Shown one piece after another: positions 12,950 through 15,670 of a stretch of DNA of 15,670 nt. A program made the position numbers and the translations under genes. The notes beneath the pieces were generated by a model that was given only the letters and a program-made list of their open reading frames with translations, searched no databases and was not told where the DNA came from. The stretch lies in contig JAADFM010000166.1 of assembly GCA_013152845.1 (NCBI GenBank), positions 1-15,670 on the forward strand, read 5' to 3'. The stretch's first letter is position 1, and the number at the start of each line of letters is the position of its first letter. The DNA is from Methanobacteriota archaeon. Lineage in GTDB: Archaea > Hydrothermarchaeota > Hydrothermarchaeia > Hydrothermarchaeales > JAADFM01.

Positions 12950-13474
12950 ATGGATATCGCCGTGGTCCCCCTGGGGGGGGTCGGGAAAAATGAGATAGAG
13001 GGAATAGCCCGTTTCTTGGAGGGAAAGTTGGGCAGGAAGGTCGGAATTAGAGAAGGAATCCTCCCAAGTGGGAGGGCATTCTCACAAAAAAGGGGCCAGT
13101 TTGATGGCGAAATCCTTTTGGCCCAGTTGTCGGGTTATAAAAGAGAGGGGGAGGCGCTCTTGGCCATCACCGATGAGGACCTCTTTGTCCCAGGCCTCAA
13201 CTTCATCTTCGGGATATCCAAAATTGGCGGGGGCATCGCCATACTCTCCCTGCGGCGGTTAAGGGAGGCAGCGGGCAGACCCCTTTCCCGCCAGCGCTAT
13301 GAGGAAAGGGTCCGAAAGGAGGTCCTCCACGAGGTGGGGCATGCGGCAGGACTCACCCATTGTAAAGATGATTGCGTCATGAAATTCTCCAACAGCATCT
13401 ATGAGGTGGACGAGAAAAACGAGGATATGTGCGACAGGCACAAATCGCAGTTTCTCCAGTATCTCAACCCGTGA
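12950..13474 (+). CDS. amzA: Archaemetzincin-type zinc metalloprotease
   Basis: 174 residues. The metzincin site is clear: HEVGHAAGLTHC (His127, Glu128, His131, His137 and Cys138) with a following Met-turn at VMKFSNS (Met144). Archaemetzincins also bind a second, structural zinc through cysteines after the active site. Here Cys138, Cys142 and Cys161 are present, but the last position reads CDRH (His164) rather than the usual CXXC, and only three residues separate Cys138 and Cys142. The family usually begins at the first strand, MDIAVVPLGG, hence ATG 12950; ATG 12926 would add eight residues and has AAGGA upstream. The protein lacks a signal peptide, so it is cytoplasmic. Natural substrates of the family are poorly known, and its link to the sulfur genes may be only positional. 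Confidence 0.9.
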   Translation: MDIAVVPLGGVGKNEIEGIARFLEGKLGRKVGIREGILPSGRAFSQKRGQFDGEILLAQLSGYKREGEALLAITDEDLFVPGLNFIFGISKIGGGIAILSLRRLREAAGRPLSRQRYEERVRKEVLHEVGHAAGLTHCKDDCVMKFSNSIYEVDEKNEDMCDRHKSQFLQYLNP

Positions 13475-13480
13475 AATGCC

Positions 13481-13645
13481 TCACTTCAGTGCCGTGTAGA
13501 GGATGGCGCTTCCCGCCAGGATGAGGGCAATCCCGAAGGCATAGGAGGCATAGTCCTCGATGGTGTAGGCGATGACCCCGCCCTCGGTCATGGCCGCAGC
13601 CGGCGGGATGAGGGCGAGAAGCAGGAAAAGGAGCGGCAGTCTCAT
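13481..13645 (-). CDS. 54-residue secreted or membrane small protein
   Basis: MRLPLLFLLLALIPPAAA is a convincing signal peptide or first helix; a short acidic segment (TEGGVIAYTIEDYAS) and a second hydrophobic helix (AFGIALILAGSAILYTALK) follow. The stop lies 6 bp from the convergent archaemetzincin stop. The same MRLLxLL...PPxAAA style of signal occurs in the decaheme cytochrome, so export is likely. It follows the third sulfur operon by 27 bp, across a T-run, and has no Shine-Dalgarno, so co-transcription is uncertain. I recognise no family. It could be a small subunit of a membrane complex such as the split YeeE. Confidence 0.6.
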   Translation of the reverse strand: MRLPLLFLLLALIPPAAAMTEGGVIAYTIEDYASYAFGIALILAGSAILYTALK

Positions 13646-13648
13646 CTT

Positions 13649-13659
13649 AAAATAAAAAA
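13649..13659 (-). terminator. T-run terminator after the third sulfur operon
   Basis: The minus strand reads TTTTTTATTTT 13 bases after the stop of the 56-residue gene and just before the 54-residue gene. This is a typical archaeal oligo-T terminator and may end only part of the transcripts. Confidence 0.45.
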
Positions 13660-13672
13660 GGGTATGGTGGGG

Positions 13673-13843
13673 TTACCACCAGGAAACGACCTTGTCGGCC
13701 TCGAAGATGTCGTCCACCAGGCTGTCGTAGTCGGCGCCCTCGTAGAGCTTTACGACCTTGACGTCGTGCTCGGCCTTGTGGACCTCTATCATCTTCTGGA
13801 CGGTCTCGTCGGGTTCGGATTTGAGAATCTCGAGTATCTTCAT
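13673..13843 (-). CDS. 56-residue DsrH/TusB-like small protein, copy 2
   Basis: Starts MKILEILKSEPDETVQ and ends DKVVSWW; no cysteine. It is a clear paralogue of the protein at 5702-5875 and occupies the same place, directly after the Cys-free DsrE-like gene (12 bp gap). ATG 13843 is preceded by GAGGTG. Conservation of the whole length between two operons, with synonymous base differences throughout, shows it is a real gene despite its size. The comparison with DsrH/TusB rests on gene order, the first strand and the terminal Trp, and is tentative. Confidence 0.72.
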   Translation of the reverse strand: MKILEILKSEPDETVQKMIEVHKAEHDVKVVKLYEGADYDSLVDDIFEADKVVSWW

Positions 13844-13855
13844 CACTGCTCACCT

Positions 13856-14155
13856 CTAGTAGGGCACGATGACATCGTACTCCAGCATCTTCTTGGCCAT
13901 GTCCTCGACGGACATGTACTCGATGAACTCCGACTTGTCCACGTTGGCCTGGTTGTTGGAGACCACTATCCCGTCGGAGTCGATTATCCACTCCAGGTTC
14001 TCTTCCACCTCGCCCCGCTCCACGTCGTAGTCCACGTCCAGGATCATCAGGCTGGGCTCATGGCCTTTCAGCATGGTCCCGAGGGCACTCCTGGAAGCCT
14101 CCTCCTGGACGAAACCGTCGGAGGATTTTGACAAGAATACAACTGTCTTGGGCAT
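13856..14155 (-). CDS. DsrE-superfamily protein without cysteine (DsrF-like), copy 2
   Basis: 99 residues beginning KTVVFLSKSSDGF, with the family helix ASRSALGTMLKGHEPSLMILDV and the end YDVIVPY. Like copy 1 it has no cysteine, so the lack of a sulfur-carrying residue is conserved and points to a partner role. ATG 14155 lies one base after the stop of the Cys-bearing DsrE gene. Compared with copy 1 it is three residues longer, in the acidic loop after the third strand (DYDVERGEVEENLEWI). Confidence 0.8.
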   Translation of the reverse strand: MPKTVVFLSKSSDGFVQEEASRSALGTMLKGHEPSLMILDVDYDVERGEVEENLEWIIDSDGIVVSNNQANVDKSEFIEYMSVEDMAKKMLEYDVIVPY

Positions 14156-14156
14156 C

Positions 14157-14468
14157 TTAAAACACCACGTACCTGTCTACTTCTTCGATTATGTCCGCAT
14201 TGTCGTCCTGGCTGCCGTGCTCCATGCCCTCCACCTTGTCGCCGTGCTCCTTGTTCACACCAAGGCCCTGGTAGGTCTTGTCGCACAGGCTCACCTTGGC
14301 CCCGGCCTTTACAAGCTCCTGGGCCTTGGGGTCGGGACAGAGTTTGACTCCAACCCCGGTGAAGAAGACGTGCACCTCCTTACCCTTGTTTATGGCCGCC
14401 TTGGTCAGGCCTACTACGTGGTCCAGATGTTTATCTGAACTCACCATTATACCCAGTTTGTCTGCCAT
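14157..14468 (-). CDS. DsrE-family sulfur-transfer protein with conserved cysteine, copy 2
   Basis: 103 residues: KLGIMVSSDKHLDHVVGLTK, then VHVFFTGVGVKLC and AKVSLCDKTYQG with Cys62 in the conserved CDKTY position shared with copy 1; Cys44 is extra. The end VDRYVVF is identical to copy 1. AGGTGG precedes ATG 14468. It lies just after the second-half YeeE gene of set 3, so in both Dsr-bearing operons the DsrE protein follows the transporter directly, in line with sulfur transfer from the imported substrate. No TusA gene is visible in this operon, although one might lie upstream beyond the window. Confidence 0.83.
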   Translation of the reverse strand: MADKLGIMVSSDKHLDHVVGLTKAAINKGKEVHVFFTGVGVKLCPDPKAQELVKAGAKVSLCDKTYQGLGVNKEHGDKVEGMEHGSQDDNADIIEEVDRYVVF

Positions 14469-14483
14469 TTAACCACCTCTCTT

Positions 14484-15119
14484 TCAATCCATCTTCTTTT
14501 CGACATATATATATGCCGCAAACAGAATCGCTGCCTGTATTATCCCGACTATCATACCGTCAACAGGCAATACGCTGTGGATGGGCTGTCCACCGGTGCC
14601 GGGATAGGCCGCCTCTGCGTACCTGCCGAGCCATACCCAGTTGGAATCGAAGCCGATGACATTGGACTTGGCCCCCAGGGCCAGGTAGTCGCCCAGGTAC
14701 TTGAAGCTCTCGGCCCCTATGGCGATGCCCACGAACATGGAGACCGCTGTGAGAACGTAGTTGAGACTGCCCTCTCCAATCCTGTAGAAGGTGCTCACCA
14801 CGCAGCCCCCGGCGATGGCCATGCCTATGCCGAAGAGGATTCCTCCTCCTATCTGGTACCAGCCCGCCGGGAAGGGGGTGGCCTTGACCCCGCCGATGCC
14901 CTGGGACAGGAAGATGGAATAGAAGAAGGTTATGGTCCCCAGGATCAGGAACAGGTACTTCAGGTTCCGGGTCACCTGGAAGAGGATGAAATCCCTTATG
15001 GCCCCGGTGACACACAGCCTCGACCTCTGGGCCAGGTAGCCCAAGAGGAAACCGAAGACGGCCCCGGCGATTATCTCAAGGGAGCCGGCCTTGGGAACGA
15101 ATATTACAAGCGCGCTCAT
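14484..15119 (-). CDS. YeeE/YedE transporter, second half as a separate protein (set 3)
   Basis: 211 residues, hydrophobic, with second-half motifs QRSRLCVTGAIRDF (Cys36) and AGGCVVSTFYRIGEGS (Cys106). It differs from set 2 by a longer segment before the last membrane helix (about residues 135-185, YLALGAKSNVIGFDSNWVWLGRYAEAAYP), a likely external loop comparable in place to the NTVINPYGTGNIYSVYLPK loop of the fused protein. The gene starts at ATG 15119 after GGTGAAGGAG, 12 bp beyond the first-half stop. It is followed by the DsrE gene after 15 bp. Confidence 0.88.
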   Translation of the reverse strand: MSALVIFVPKAGSLEIIAGAVFGFLLGYLAQRSRLCVTGAIRDFILFQVTRNLKYLFLILGTITFFYSIFLSQGIGGVKATPFPAGWYQIGGGILFGIGMAIAGGCVVSTFYRIGEGSLNYVLTAVSMFVGIAIGAESFKYLGDYLALGAKSNVIGFDSNWVWLGRYAEAAYPGTGGQPIHSVLPVDGMIVGIIQAAILFAAYIYVEKKMD

Positions 15120-15131
15120 CTCTCCTTCACC

Positions 15132-15670
15132 TCAGAGCCCCATCTTCCTCTCATAGTACTTGGCTCCTATATAGGTGCCAATGATTATCCCTATCACTGC
15201 CAGGTATCCTCCCAGGGCCAGCTGGGATACCGCCCCCATGAAGACACCCACGTTGCACTGGGTCATATAGGCGATGCCGATGCCCATGAGAACCCCGCCC
15301 ACGATGGAGTCCAGCACCGCGCTTTTGTCGAACTTGATTCCAAACTCACCTGATATCAGGGCTGCTGCGAAACCGCCTATCACGAAGCAAAGGAGTGATA
15401 CAGCCACCTTCTGGACCGATGTCACCTTGCCCCAGAAGGGGTGGCTCTTCGCATAGTCCGAGAGGTATATTACCGCATTGCCCCCCTGTATCTCCTTGAC
15501 ATCACCGCCCATGACCGCATTGAGGGCCACCTCGTCGATATACCTGAGGCCTCCACCGAAGGCCCAGGCCACCCCGTAGCCCTGGTTGAGGCCTGCTGGA
15601 CTCTTGAACGGAAAGACCATCAGTATGAGCAGGATGCTTACCATGACCGCCCCCCATTTGTATTCAATCT
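15132..15670 (-). CDS. YeeE/YedE transporter, first half (set 3), start beyond the window
   Basis: The reading frame is open to the right edge, so the true start may lie outside. From the internal Met at 15644 there are 170 residues, and the codons before it (IEYKWGAV) resemble the polar lead-in to a first membrane helix, suggesting that this Met is not the start. The family motif is TQCNVGVFMG (Cys130 counted from that Met), a variant of GCNIG with Gln before the Cys. The external loop (~15-75) is long, as in the fused transporter. It pairs with the second half at 14484-15119. Confidence 0.85.
   Translation of the reverse strand, partial: IEYKWGAVMVSILLILMVFPFKSPAGLNQGYGVAWAFGGGLRYIDEVALNAVMGGDVKEIQGGNAVIYLSDYAKSHPFWGKVTSVQKVAVSLLCFVIGGFAAALISGEFGIKFDKSAVLDSIVGGVLMGIGIAYMTQCNVGVFMGAVSQLALGGYLAVIGIIIGTYIGAKYYERKMGL

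Noticed and set aside
1..15670. tRNA, rRNA, insertion sequence or CRISPR array
   Set aside because: No cloverleaf-like or rRNA-like sequence, transposase motif or regularly spaced direct repeat was recognised by eye; a tRNA scan would confirm.

Overview
The window looks like archaeal DNA, probably from a euryarchaeote-type lineage with sulfur-based or redox metabolism. The evidence is TATA boxes with adjoining BRE-like elements and little or no leader in front of several genes, T-run terminators, an archaemetzincin gene, an archaeal-style winged-helix regulator tethered to the membrane, and a V4R-domain protein. I cannot name the genus from sequence alone. Coding density is very high and nearly all genes sit in tight same-strand operons.

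Left part (1-5567). A partial lipoprotein gene with beta-propeller-like sequence (minus strand) is followed by a membrane-anchored winged-helix regulator (minus). Divergent from the regulator is a plus-strand respiratory cluster: CcdA (electron delivery for cytochrome c maturation), a decaheme c-type cytochrome with signal peptide and C-terminal membrane anchor, a Tat-type Rieske iron-sulfur protein and an eight-helix cytochrome b. Together the last three look like a quinol-oxidising bc-type complex in which a multiheme cytochrome replaces cytochrome c1/f.

Middle part (5702-10053, minus strand). A seven-gene operon begins at a strong TATA box near 10107. In transcription order it encodes an exported, membrane-anchored double-rhodanese protein, TusA, a membrane-anchored protein ending in Gly-Gly-Cys, a full-length YeeE/YedE sulfur-compound transporter, two DsrE-superfamily proteins and a 57-residue protein resembling a short DsrH/TusB. 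The order suggests a route: sulfane sulfur handled outside the cell, transport by YeeE, then TusA and a DsrEFH-like complex in the cytoplasm.

Right part (10183-15670). A second operon (minus) encodes a LysR-type regulator broken by a frameshift, a V4R protein, TusA, and YeeE split into two genes. A divergent archaemetzincin gene follows. A third operon (minus), entering from the right edge, encodes another split YeeE plus a second DsrE/DsrF-like/57-mer-like triad, ending with a 54-residue membrane protein. The window thus holds three YeeE/YedE systems (one fused, two split), two TusA proteins and two Dsr-like triads.

Regulation. A 21-bp element (17 of 21 positions identical, including the 11-mer CTTTCGAAAAA) lies directly beside the TATA boxes of both the rhodanese operon and the LysR gene, which suggests common control of the sulfur genes. 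Small genes missed by length cut-offs were found at 13481-13645 and 13673-13843. No tRNA, rRNA, CRISPR array or insertion sequence was seen, and no gap without a gene exceeds 300 bases.
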